Source: JBDSYA01 sp039925865 (GTDB taxonomy: Bacteria; Bacteroidota; Ignavibacteria; Tepidaquicellales; Tepidaquicellaceae). From it: DNA of 6,354 nucleotides. The notes below the pieces were generated by a model. That model was given only the letters and a program-made list of their open reading frames with translations. It was not told the DNA's origin and made no database searches. Every line of letters begins with the position of its first letter. Within the stretch, counting starts at the first letter, position 1. The DNA is taken from NCBI GenBank assembly GCA_039925865.1, contig JBDSYA010000215.1, positions 1 through 6,354 of the forward strand, given 5' to 3'. Below are positions 1 through 6,184 of this stretch, in pieces. A program made the position numbers and the translations under genes.

Positions 1-3000
1 TGCACATAAGCTATGGAAGCTTTTTTATAATTCCTGGCAAAAAAAGTCCGGGTTTCTTCACTATTACCTTTCGGGTAAAGAAAAGCAAGACTATATAAAA
101 ATACTGAACAATACTCCTAACTATTTATCGCAGACAATACTTGAAATGCCGGACATGGATTTCCAGGCTTATCATTTTGATGAAGGCGCTCTATGGACTT
201 TCTCCATGAAGCCTCATACGGAAGAAGATCAGCAGGTGATGAAACGATTTACGGCTGTATTCTCCCAAACTTTCCGCCGGTATCAGGATCTACAAAAAGC
301 CGAAGCGCAGGCAAGGGAAGCTCAGATCGAAGCTGCATTAGAAAAGGTCAGAGGCAAAGCGATGGCAATGCATAACAGTAATGACCTTACTGGCGCTGCT
401 GGTCAGGTGTTTACAGAATTAAATAACCTCGGCATTAAACCGATCCGCTGCGGCTTTGTTTTACTTTCAAAAGATTCACGCATAGCAAAACTTTATCCTG
501 CAACATCATTTGATAATAAAAATACTCTTTCATTTACGGGTGAATTTGAATTTTCCGGACATATTATTTATGAAAAACAATATGAATCATGGCAAAAGAA
601 AGAAAATTATTTCCCGGTTCTGGAAGGTGATATATTAAAATCATATTATAAAATTCTTGCAGAAGGACTTTCGGTTCCGTATGAAAATTTTTCGACAGAC
701 AGAAAACAGTTCGGCACTTTTCTTCCGTTTACAGAAGGGTTCCTCTTTACCTGGAGTGATGAACCTTATACCGAAAAGGAATTTAATATACTTGACAGAT
801 TCAAAGGCATTCTCGACCTGACTATCAGACGTTATATAGATTTAAAGAATGCAGAAGCGCAATCGCGTGAATCACAAATCGAAGCGTCATTAGAAAGAGT
901 TCGATCAAAAGCAATGGCAATGCATAAGAGCGAAGATTTATCAAATGCCGTTGGGGTAGTGTTTGAAGAATTAGACAAATTAAATCTCGGTACATTCCGG
1001 TGTGGTATCGGTATAATTGATAAGGAAAAGCGTACTGCAGATGCCTTTGCTGCTTTAAAAACAGATGAGGGAATGATTGTACAGGTTAATGCAAATGAAT
1101 CAATGGATATTCATCCTTTACTGCAGGGAGCTTTTGATGCATGGCTTAAGCTTGAAAGTTTTTCATATGTTTTAAAGGGAAAGGAAATTGAAAAATATTA
1201 TAAAGAACTGCAAAAAGCAAATTTTATTTTACCCGATTCAAAACAATTAGAAGTTGAAAAAAAACTTCCGCAACAATATTATTATATTACGACTTTTAAA
1301 TCAGGTGGTTTGTTTGCTTTCAGTGAAAATGAATTCACTGAAGAAGCAAAAAACATAATGAAGCGTTTTGCTGAAGTTATTAATATTACTTATACACGTT
1401 TTCTTGATTTACAAAAAGCTGAAGCACAGACAAAAGAAGCAAGGATCGAAGCCTCACTCGAAAGGGTAAGAGGAAAAGCGATGGCAATGCATAGCTCAGA
1501 AGATTTGTCAATGACAGTGAATGTATTCTTCAGAGAACTTAAAGCGCTTGGCATTACTCCCATACGATGTGGTGTTACTCAGGTAGATGCGAAGGAGCAA
1601 ACTTCCGCTGTTACGGCGACAACAGCATTGCAGCAGGGTGATTCGAATGAAGTGATCGGAAAGTTAAAGATGTCAGGGCATCCGGTTCTCGAAAACATTT
1701 TCAACCATTGGAAGTTGCAACAGGAATATTATGCGGTGCTCACGGGAAAAGAGTTGAAAGAATATTATGAGGCTATGAGTCCTCAGGTTGTTTTTCCGAA
1801 TTATCCTGCAGATGCTCCACAGTTCGGCAGCTATTTTTATTTCAAGGAAGGATACGCTTACGCATGGACCGAAAATGAATTAACTGAAGAACAAATCAGA
1901 ATATTCCGAAGATTCACTTCTGTGATTTCCCTCACCTATCGGCGCTATATTGATCTGAAGGAAGCTGAAGCGCAATCACGTGAATCACAGATTGAAGCGT
2001 CTTTAGAAAGAGTTCGTTCAAAAGCTATGGCAATGCAGAAGAGTGATGACTTAGGTGTGGCAGTTGCAACTATTTTTGAAGAATTAGATAAATTAAATTT
2101 AGGAACATTCAGGTGCGGTATAGGAATACTTGATAAAGAGAAACGAACTGCTGATGCATTTGCTGCATTGAAAACAGATGAAGGTATGATCGTTCAGGTC
2201 AATACAAATGTATCAATGGATATACATCCCTTATTAAAAGGAGCATTTGAAGCATGGTTAAAGCAGGAAAGTTATTCATATGTCCTGGAAGGAAAGGATA
2301 TTGAAATATATTATCAGGCTCTTCACAATGCAAATTTCAATTTACCGGATTCAAAGCAACTGGAGATCGAGAAAAAACTTGAGAGGCAAAATTATTTCGT
2401 TGCACCGTTTCGGTCAGGAGGTCTTTTTGCATTTAGTGAAAGTGAATTTTCTGAAGCATCAAGAAACATTTTGAAGCGTTTTGCAGATGTAATAAATTTT
2501 ACTTATTCACGGTTCAATGATCTGAAACTTGCAGAAGCACAGACAAGAGAAGCGCAGATCGAAGTTGCGCTCGAACGTGTAAGAAGCCGCACTCTGGCTA
2601 TGCAAAAAAGTGATGAACTTGCTGAAACAGCAGCAGTGGTTTTTAAACAACTTATTACGTTAGGAATAGCTCCGACGCGTTTATATATAGGTATCATTAA
2701 AGATGACAGTGGTGATGTTGAATTGTGGGCAACTGATGAAGACGGAAATAAAGTCAGTACACAATTCACGGGGAATGTAAACCGAAATTCTACAATTAAA
2801 AAAATGTATGCAGCGTGGCAAGCTCAAAAAAAATCAACTACTATAGATATGCAGGGAAAGGAATTAGCAGATTATTTTAAATATCTGAGTGAGGAGCTGA
2901 AAGTTCCTTTTAAACTTGGTCTTGAGCAGAAACGAAGACTTCAGAACATTGCTTATTTCTCACAGGGATTTATAGGTATGGCGTCACCGGGTGATCAGCC

Positions 3001-3952
3001 GGAGGAAGCAATTAATTTGCTTGAACGGTTTGCTGCCGTATTTAATTTAACATATACACGTTTCAATGATTTGAAATTAGCAGAGTACAATACTGAGCAG
3101 GCGCATATTGACCTTGTAAAACTGCAGACAGAAAAAAAACGCGCTGAAGATGCATTGACAGAACTTCAGGCAACTCAAACTCAATTGATTCAATCAGAAA
3201 AAATGGCATCTCTCGGCGAACTTACTGCCGGAATTGCTCACGAAATTCAGAACCCGCTCAACTTTGTAAATAATTTTTCTGAAGTAAATGCTGAATTAAT
3301 AGATGAACTGAATCAGGAATTAGATAAAGGAAATTTTGAAGATGCGATTGCAATTGCAAGAGACATAAAAGAGAATGAGGAAAAAATCAAGCATCACGGT
3401 AAAAGAGCTGAAGGTATTGTAAAAGGAATGCTTCAGCACAGCCGCACCAGCACCGGTATTAAAGAGCCGACAAATATTAATGCTTTGGCAGATGAATATC
3501 TGAGGTTAGCTTATCACGGTTTGAGAGCAAAGGATAAAACATTTAATGCGACAATGAAAACTGATTTTGATGAAAACATAGGAAACATAAATATTATTCC
3601 GCAGGATATTGGCAGAGTAATTCTCAATTTAATTACAAATGCCTTTTATGCAGTGACGGAAAAAAAGAAAAAAAAAACAGAAGGCTATGAGCCAACTGTT
3701 TCTGTAGGTACAAAAAAAATTGAAGATAAAGTAGAAGTGAGAGTAAAAGACAACGGCAACGGAATTCCAAAGAAAGTATTAGATAAAATTTTTCAGCCCT
3801 TTTTCACTACCAAGCCAACAGGACAGGGCACGGGTTTGGGTTTGTCGTTAAGTTATGATATTGTAAAAGCGCATGGAGGTGAATTGAAAGTTGAGACTAA
3901 GGAAGGTGAAGATTCAACTTTTACAATTCAAATACCTGTCAAAGACGTTTAA
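1..3952 (+). CDS. Multi-sensor histidine kinase with tandem GAF-like repeats (5' partial)
   Basis: This is a sensor histidine kinase that would autophosphorylate a histidine and pass the phosphate to an unseen response regulator. The frame is open from base 2 with no stop, and the residues before the ATG at 146 match the middle of the repeat unit, so that ATG is internal and the true start is upstream. Counting base 2 as codon 1, residues 1-99 are a truncated unit, 100-1026 are five complete GAF-like units, 1027-1065 a coiled coil, then the kinase core. Core motifs: phosphoacceptor His1080 in GIAHEIQNPLNFVNNF, with the ExxN pattern linked to phosphatase activity in HisKA kinases; N-box NLITNAF (Asn1213); G1 box DNGNGIP (Asp1250); F box FQPFFTTK; G2 box GQGTGLGLS (about 1274-1282). 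No transmembrane segment or receiver domain is visible, so a cytoplasmic location is inferred. Kinase identity is secure; the GAF assignment is from layout only and the ligands are unknown. Confidence 0.93.
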   Translation, partial: AHKLWKLFYNSWQKKSGFLHYYLSGKEKQDYIKILNNTPNYLSQTILEMPDMDFQAYHFDEGALWTFSMKPHTEEDQQVMKRFTAVFSQTFRRYQDLQKAEAQAREAQIEAALEKVRGKAMAMHNSNDLTGAAGQVFTELNNLGIKPIRCGFVLLSKDSRIAKLYPATSFDNKNTLSFTGEFEFSGHIIYEKQYESWQKKENYFPVLEGDILKSYYKILAEGLSVPYENFSTDRKQFGTFLPFTEGFLFTWSDEPYTEKEFNILDRFKGILDLTIRRYIDLKNAEAQSRESQIEASLERVRSKAMAMHKSEDLSNAVGVVFEELDKLNLGTFRCGIGIIDKEKRTADAFAALKTDEGMIVQVNANESMDIHPLLQGAFDAWLKLESFSYVLKGKEIEKYYKELQKANFILPDSKQLEVEKKLPQQYYYITTFKSGGLFAFSENEFTEEAKNIMKRFAEVINITYTRFLDLQKAEAQTKEARIEASLERVRGKAMAMHSSEDLSMTVNVFFRELKALGITPIRCGVTQVDAKEQTSAVTATTALQQGDSNEVIGKLKMSGHPVLENIFNHWKLQQEYYAVLTGKELKEYYEAMSPQVVFPNYPADAPQFGSYFYFKEGYAYAWTENELTEEQIRIFRRFTSVISLTYRRYIDLKEAEAQSRESQIEASLERVRSKAMAMQKSDDLGVAVATIFEELDKLNLGTFRCGIGILDKEKRTADAFAALKTDEGMIVQVNTNVSMDIHPLLKGAFEAWLKQESYSYVLEGKDIEIYYQALHNANFNLPDSKQLEIEKKLERQNYFVAPFRSGGLFAFSESEFSEASRNILKRFADVINFTYSRFNDLKLAEAQTREAQIEVALERVRSRTLAMQKSDELAETAAVVFKQLITLGIAPTRLYIGIIKDDSGDVELWATDEDGNKVSTQFTGNVNRNSTIKKMYAAWQAQKKSTTIDMQGKELADYFKYLSEELKVPFKLGLEQKRRLQNIAYFSQGFIGMASPGDQPEEAINLLERFAAVFNLTYTRFNDLKLAEYNTEQAHIDLVKLQTEKKRAEDALTELQATQTQLIQSEKMASLGELTAGIAHEIQNPLNFVNNFSEVNAELIDELNQELDKGNFEDAIAIARDIKENEEKIKHHGKRAEGIVKGMLQHSRTSTGIKEPTNINALADEYLRLAYHGLRAKDKTFNATMKTDFDENIGNINIIPQDIGRVILNLITNAFYAVTEKKKKKTEGYEPTVSVGTKKIEDKVEVRVKDNGNGIPKKVLDKIFQPFFTTKPTGQGTGLGLSLSYDIVKAHGGELKVETKEGEDSTFTIQIPVKDV
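2..298 (+). repeat. Sensory unit 0 (truncated C-terminal half)
   Basis: This is the tail end of a repeat unit cut by the window edge. It keeps the conserved Trp (codon 35-37, SWQKK), the LSGKE...Y motif and the closing helix with RF..VF...FRRYQDL that leads into the next AEAQ linker. The N-terminal half, including the linker and the RCG position, lies outside the window. Its presence shows that the protein has at least six units. Confidence 0.8.
299..850 (+). repeat. Sensory unit 1 (type A, 184 residues)
   Basis: The unit opens with the helical linker AEAQAREAQIEAALEKVR followed by GKAMAMH. It then has GIKPIRCG (Cys codon 449-451), an SGH segment, the conserved Trp of ESWQKK, LEG....SYY, and FGTFLPFTEG. 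It closes with a RF....L...RRYIDLK helix. The GKAMAMH linker, the GI.PIRCG sequence and the RRYIDLK ending are shared with unit 3, which defines type A. Layout (mixed beta core, long closing helix, signalling-helix linker) resembles tandem GAF domains; this is inference. Confidence 0.8.
851..1417 (+). repeat. Sensory unit 2 (type B, 189 residues)
   Basis: The unit starts with AEAQSRESQIEASLERVR and SKAMAMH. It contains LGTFRCGIGI (Cys codon 1001-1003), HPLLQGAFDAWLK, LKGKEIEKYY, the LPDSKQLE segment and SGGLFAFSE, then the closing helix RF..VI..TYTRFLDL. It is five to seven residues longer than the type A units and closely matches unit 4 along its length. Confidence 0.82.
1418..1963 (+). repeat. 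Sensory unit 3 (type A, 182 residues)
   Basis: The unit starts with AEAQTKEARIEASLERVR and GKAMAMH. It contains GITPIRCG (Cys codon 1568-1570), SGHPVLENIFNHWK, LTGKELKEYY and FGSYFYFKEG, and ends with RF.SVI.LTYRRYIDLK. It shares type A hallmarks with unit 1 but has diverged more from it than units 2 and 4 have from each other. Confidence 0.8.
1964..2530 (+). repeat. Sensory unit 4 (type B, 189 residues)
   Basis: The unit starts with AEAQSRESQIEASLERVR and SKAMAMQ. It contains LGTFRCGIGI (Cys codon 2114-2116), HPLLKGAFEAWLK, LEGKDIEIYY, LPDSKQLE and SGGLFAFSE, and ends with RF.DVI.FTYSRFNDLKL. It has the same length as unit 2 and nearly the same protein sequence in its first half, although the codons differ widely. 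Confidence 0.82.
2531..3079 (+). repeat. Sensory unit 5 (divergent type C, 183 residues)
   Basis: This is the last unit before the kinase. It starts with AEAQTREAQIEVALERVR but continues SRTLAMQ instead of KAMAMH. The RCG position reads TRLYIG, so the otherwise conserved Cys is Leu (codon 2681-2683). Trp (AAWQAQ), MQGKELADYF and the closing RFAAVFNLTYTRFNDLKL helix are kept. Its closing helix runs into AEYNTEQAHIDL and then the coiled coil of the kinase, so this unit probably transmits the signal to the catalytic core. Confidence 0.8.
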
Positions 3953-3954
3953 GT

Positions 3955-5703
3955 ATGAAGCATATCTTTATTTTTTTATTGCTACTCCCGCTTGCAGCGT
4001 TTTCTCAAAAGAGCAGCGTTTTCAAGCTGAGTGCAACAGGAGAAAAAAACACAAAGTTTGCCAACGGTTGGATAGCTTTGGATTCGGGTTGGAAATTTAA
4101 AGCAGGCGATAACCCGGAGTGGGCAAAGCCTGGCTTTGAGGATTCATCATGGCAATCGATAACCCTTTTTCAGGACTTATATGTGTTGCCGGAAATTCCC
4201 AAAGGCGATATTGCATGGTTCCGTTTGCGGCTTACAACAGATAGCACCATGAACCGGCAATTGGTGATGCGCATCTATCAAACTGGCGCTTCCGAAATAT
4301 ACCTTAACGGAAAACAAATACATCAACTTGGCACAGTTAGCTCAAACCCTGATTCTGTAAAATACTATAGCCCCAATTCTATCAATCTTTCTTTTCCGAT
4401 AATTCATAACACAGAACAAACATTGGCTATACGGTTTGCTAATATGCCTCAGGTTTATCCGATTTACCTGAATTCAAGAAAATCAAATCTGGAGGCATGG
4501 GTCTCTGCGCTTGACAATGCCAGCGATGACACCTTTGTTAAATACTATAAGGCATTCAGCAGCAGGTTGAACATTGGTATCGGAGTGGCAATTATTTTGG
4601 GGGTACTTTATCTTTCTTTTTTCCTTTTTTTCCCTGTGCAGAAAATAAACCTGTACTTCTCTTTAAGTAATTTTTTCTTTGCCCTGTTCCTGATTTTCCA
4701 AGTGATTTTTTTGAACTCCCATGAATCTCTGATTAAATTATTTATCCCTTTAACCGGCTCTTTTGTATTTTATCTTTTGCTATTTCTCTATTGCATCTAC
4801 AGAATATTCGATCAAAAGCCTGGGTGGATTTACTGGTCATTATTACTATTGGGAATTGTGGCAATCCCTTCTGCATTTCTCTTAGGTGGAAATCTTATCA
4901 GCTCATGTGTTGGCCTACTGATAATTGTTGATTTGTTGAGAGTTAGTTTAAAATCTTTAAAGGCAAATAAAACAGGTGCCCGCATTATTCTTTTTGGGGT
5001 CATTATTAATCTCGTTTATTGGGTATGCAATCTGCTATCAGGCTTTTCTGTGATACATATCCCCGATATTGATACTTATATACCGTTTGCTTTTTTGATT
5101 GGCCCATTAAGTTTGGCAATTTATTTGGGCTATGACTTTGGGAAAACAAGTCTGTCACTAAGGCAAAGGCTAACAGAAGTAGACCAGCTTTCAAATGAAA
5201 AGCAACAAATACTTTCCACACAAAATGAAACATTAGAAAAACAAGTTGTCGAAAGAACGGCAGCACTAAACAAATCACTCATTGATTTAAAATCTACCCA
5301 ATCACAACTCATCCAATCCGAAAAAATGGCTTCACTCGGTGAACTCACAGCCGGCATTGCGCATGAAATTCAGAACCCGTTAAACTTTGTCAATAATTTT
5401 TCTGAAGTGAGTACAGAATTAGTTGATGAAATGAATATTGAAATTGAAAAAGGGAATACAGAAGATGCAAAATTAATTGCAAAAGACCTGAAACAAAACT
5501 TGGAAAAAATAAATCATCACGGTAAACGTGCAGGCGACATTGTTAAAGGTATGCTTCAACACAGCCGCTCTAGCAGCGGCGTTAAAGTACCAACTGATAT
5601 AAACGCTTTGGCAGATGAATATTTGAGATTAGCGTATCATGGTTTGAGAGCAAAAGACAAATCGTTCAACGCAACAACAAAAACTGATTTGATGAAAGCA
5701 TAG
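3955..5703 (+). CDS. 7TM membrane histidine kinase, N-terminal part up to a frameshift
   Basis: This is an envelope-sensing histidine kinase. Visible in order: signal peptide 1-17 (hydrophobic core, likely cut before Gln18 in AAFSQ); a periplasmic domain of about 35-190 resembling a galactose-binding-like jelly roll (GWKFKAGDNPEWAKPGFEDS, then YLNGKQIHQLG); seven hydrophobic helices near 204-226, 230-253, 259-282, 291-310, 314-333, 342-364 and 374-396; a coiled coil 397-457; and the HisKA domain with His470 in GIAHEIQNPLNFVNNF. The layout resembles 7TMR-DISM kinases; the ligand is unknown. The ATG lies two bases after the upstream stop codon, so co-transcription is very likely; this start is preferred because it yields a signal peptide. 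The frame ends early at TAG 5701-5703 because one T is missing at 5688-5690; without that loss the protein would be 704 residues and end at 6068. As written it lacks the ATP-binding domain. Confidence 0.88.
   Translation: MKHIFIFLLLLPLAAFSQKSSVFKLSATGEKNTKFANGWIALDSGWKFKAGDNPEWAKPGFEDSSWQSITLFQDLYVLPEIPKGDIAWFRLRLTTDSTMNRQLVMRIYQTGASEIYLNGKQIHQLGTVSSNPDSVKYYSPNSINLSFPIIHNTEQTLAIRFANMPQVYPIYLNSRKSNLEAWVSALDNASDDTFVKYYKAFSSRLNIGIGVAIILGVLYLSFFLFFPVQKINLYFSLSNFFFALFLIFQVIFLNSHESLIKLFIPLTGSFVFYLLLFLYCIYRIFDQKPGWIYWSLLLLGIVAIPSAFLLGGNLISSCVGLLIIVDLLRVSLKSLKANKTGARIILFGVIINLVYWVCNLLSGFSVIHIPDIDTYIPFAFLIGPLSLAIYLGYDFGKTSLSLRQRLTEVDQLSNEKQQILSTQNETLEKQVVERTAALNKSLIDLKSTQSQLIQSEKMASLGELTAGIAHEIQNPLNFVNNFSEVSTELVDEMNIEIEKGNTEDAKLIAKDLKQNLEKINHHGKRAGDIVKGMLQHSRSSSGVKVPTDINALADEYLRLAYHGLRAKDKSFNATTKTDLMKA
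5688..5690 (+). other. Single-base deletion (frameshift) in the second kinase
   Basis: The first kinase reads GAT TTT GAT GAA at the equivalent place, with four T's in a row. Here only three T's remain, so the frame reads GAT TTG ATG AAA GCA TAG. Restoring one T gives a continuous match (TDFDESIGNINIIPQDIG) into the downstream ATP-binding domain. The lesion is in a homopolymer, where sequencing errors are common, so it may be artefactual. Confidence 0.88.
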
Positions 5704-6068
5704 GAAATATTAATATTATCCCGCAGGATATTGGAAGAGTGATTTTGAATTTAATTACAAATGCGTTTTATGCGGTTAAGGAAAAGAAGAAGCAAAATAT
5801 TTCCGGATATGAACCCACTGTTACAGTAAGCACAAATAAAATTGGTGATAAAGTAGAAGTGAAAGTAAAAGATAACGGCCATGGTATTCCTCAGAAAGTA
5901 TTGGATAAAATATTTCAGCCGTTCTTTACTACTAAGCCAACCGGGCAGGGGACGGGTTTGGGATTATCGTTGAGTTATGATATTGTAAAAGCGCATGGAG
6001 GAGAGTTAAAAGTTGAGACGAGGGAAGGTGAAGGTAGTGAGTTTATAATTTCAATTCCTGAAAAATGA
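5691..6068 (+). pseudogene. Detached HATPase_c domain of the 7TM histidine kinase
   Basis: This is the ATP-binding half of the second kinase, in a different frame because of the missing T just upstream. Matching sequence begins at 5691 (DESIGNINIIPQDIG). It contains N-box NLITNAF (Asn codon 5760-5762), G1 box DNGHGIP (5871-5891), F box FQPFFTTK, G2 box GQGTGLGLS (from 5943), and a normal end at ISIPEK-stop. Every motif expected for ATP binding is present, so the domain itself shows no decay. A GTG at 5739 could formally start an ORF, but it falls inside the N-box helix and is not a credible natural start. It is best read as the C-terminal 125 residues of one gene starting at 3955, and would be functional if the frameshift is a sequencing error. 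Confidence 0.82.
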
Positions 6069-6100
6069 TATGTCTTGAACGTCTGTAAAAACTCGTAGGT

Positions 6101-6130
6101 TGTCATTGCCGCAAAAACGGGAATCCAGGA
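6101..6130. repeat. Degenerate dispersed palindromic repeat (GTCATT...CGGGAATCCAGG type)
   Basis: The stretch resembles the widespread bacterial intergenic element of the form GTCATTCCCGC...CGGGAATCCAG. Against the form I remember, this copy differs at two positions (G at 6108 and A at 6113). The arms TTgCCG (6106-6111) and CGGgAA (6118-6123) pair around a six-base CAAAAA loop with one G-G mismatch. Family membership is from memory and not tested by a search. Confidence 0.4.
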
Positions 6131-6160
6131 ATTAAATTATTAAAAAGTATCAAAAATGTT

Positions 6161-6184
6161 GTTCCTAATCTCTTGTTTAGGAAC
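6161..6184 (+). terminator. Perfect 8-bp hairpin, possible transcription terminator
   Basis: GTTCCTAA (6161-6168) pairs exactly with TTAGGAAC (6177-6184) around an eight-base TCTCTTGT loop. It lies 92 bases after the last kinase stop, a plausible place to end the two-gene transcript. The following bases, GTATTTTGG, are only weakly T-rich and the stem is half A/T, so it is a weak intrinsic terminator at best. As an inverted repeat it could also bind a regulator. Confidence 0.4.

Noticed and set aside
146..148. ATG as start of the first kinase
   Set aside because: The frame is open upstream to base 2 and the upstream residues match the repeat unit, so this Met is internal.
2503..2769. Minus-strand ORF of 88 residues, with similar ones at 5006-5278 and 5130-5357
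   Set aside because: They lie wholly inside well-supported plus-strand kinase domains, show low-complexity Ser/Phe-rich translations and resemble no family I know.
299..3079. CRISPR-like or other short-spacer DNA repeat array from the regular AEAQ linker spacing
   Set aside because: The periodicity of about 550 bases is a protein-domain repeat with diverged codons, not identical DNA repeats with spacers.
3891..4100. Small plus-strand ORF spanning the junction of the two kinases
   Set aside because: It overlaps both genes in another frame and has no recognisable content; the signal-peptide start at 3955 explains the region.
5686..5703. Programmed -1 ribosomal frameshift joining the two halves of the second kinase
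   Set aside because: A -1 slip would restore exactly the right residues, but there is no X XXY YYZ slippery heptamer (the site reads CTGATTTGATG) and no obvious stimulatory stem just downstream. A missing T is simpler.
5739..6068. Independent small ATPase gene starting at GTG 5739
   Set aside because: The GTG lies inside the N-box helix, and matching sequence extends upstream to 5691 in the same frame.
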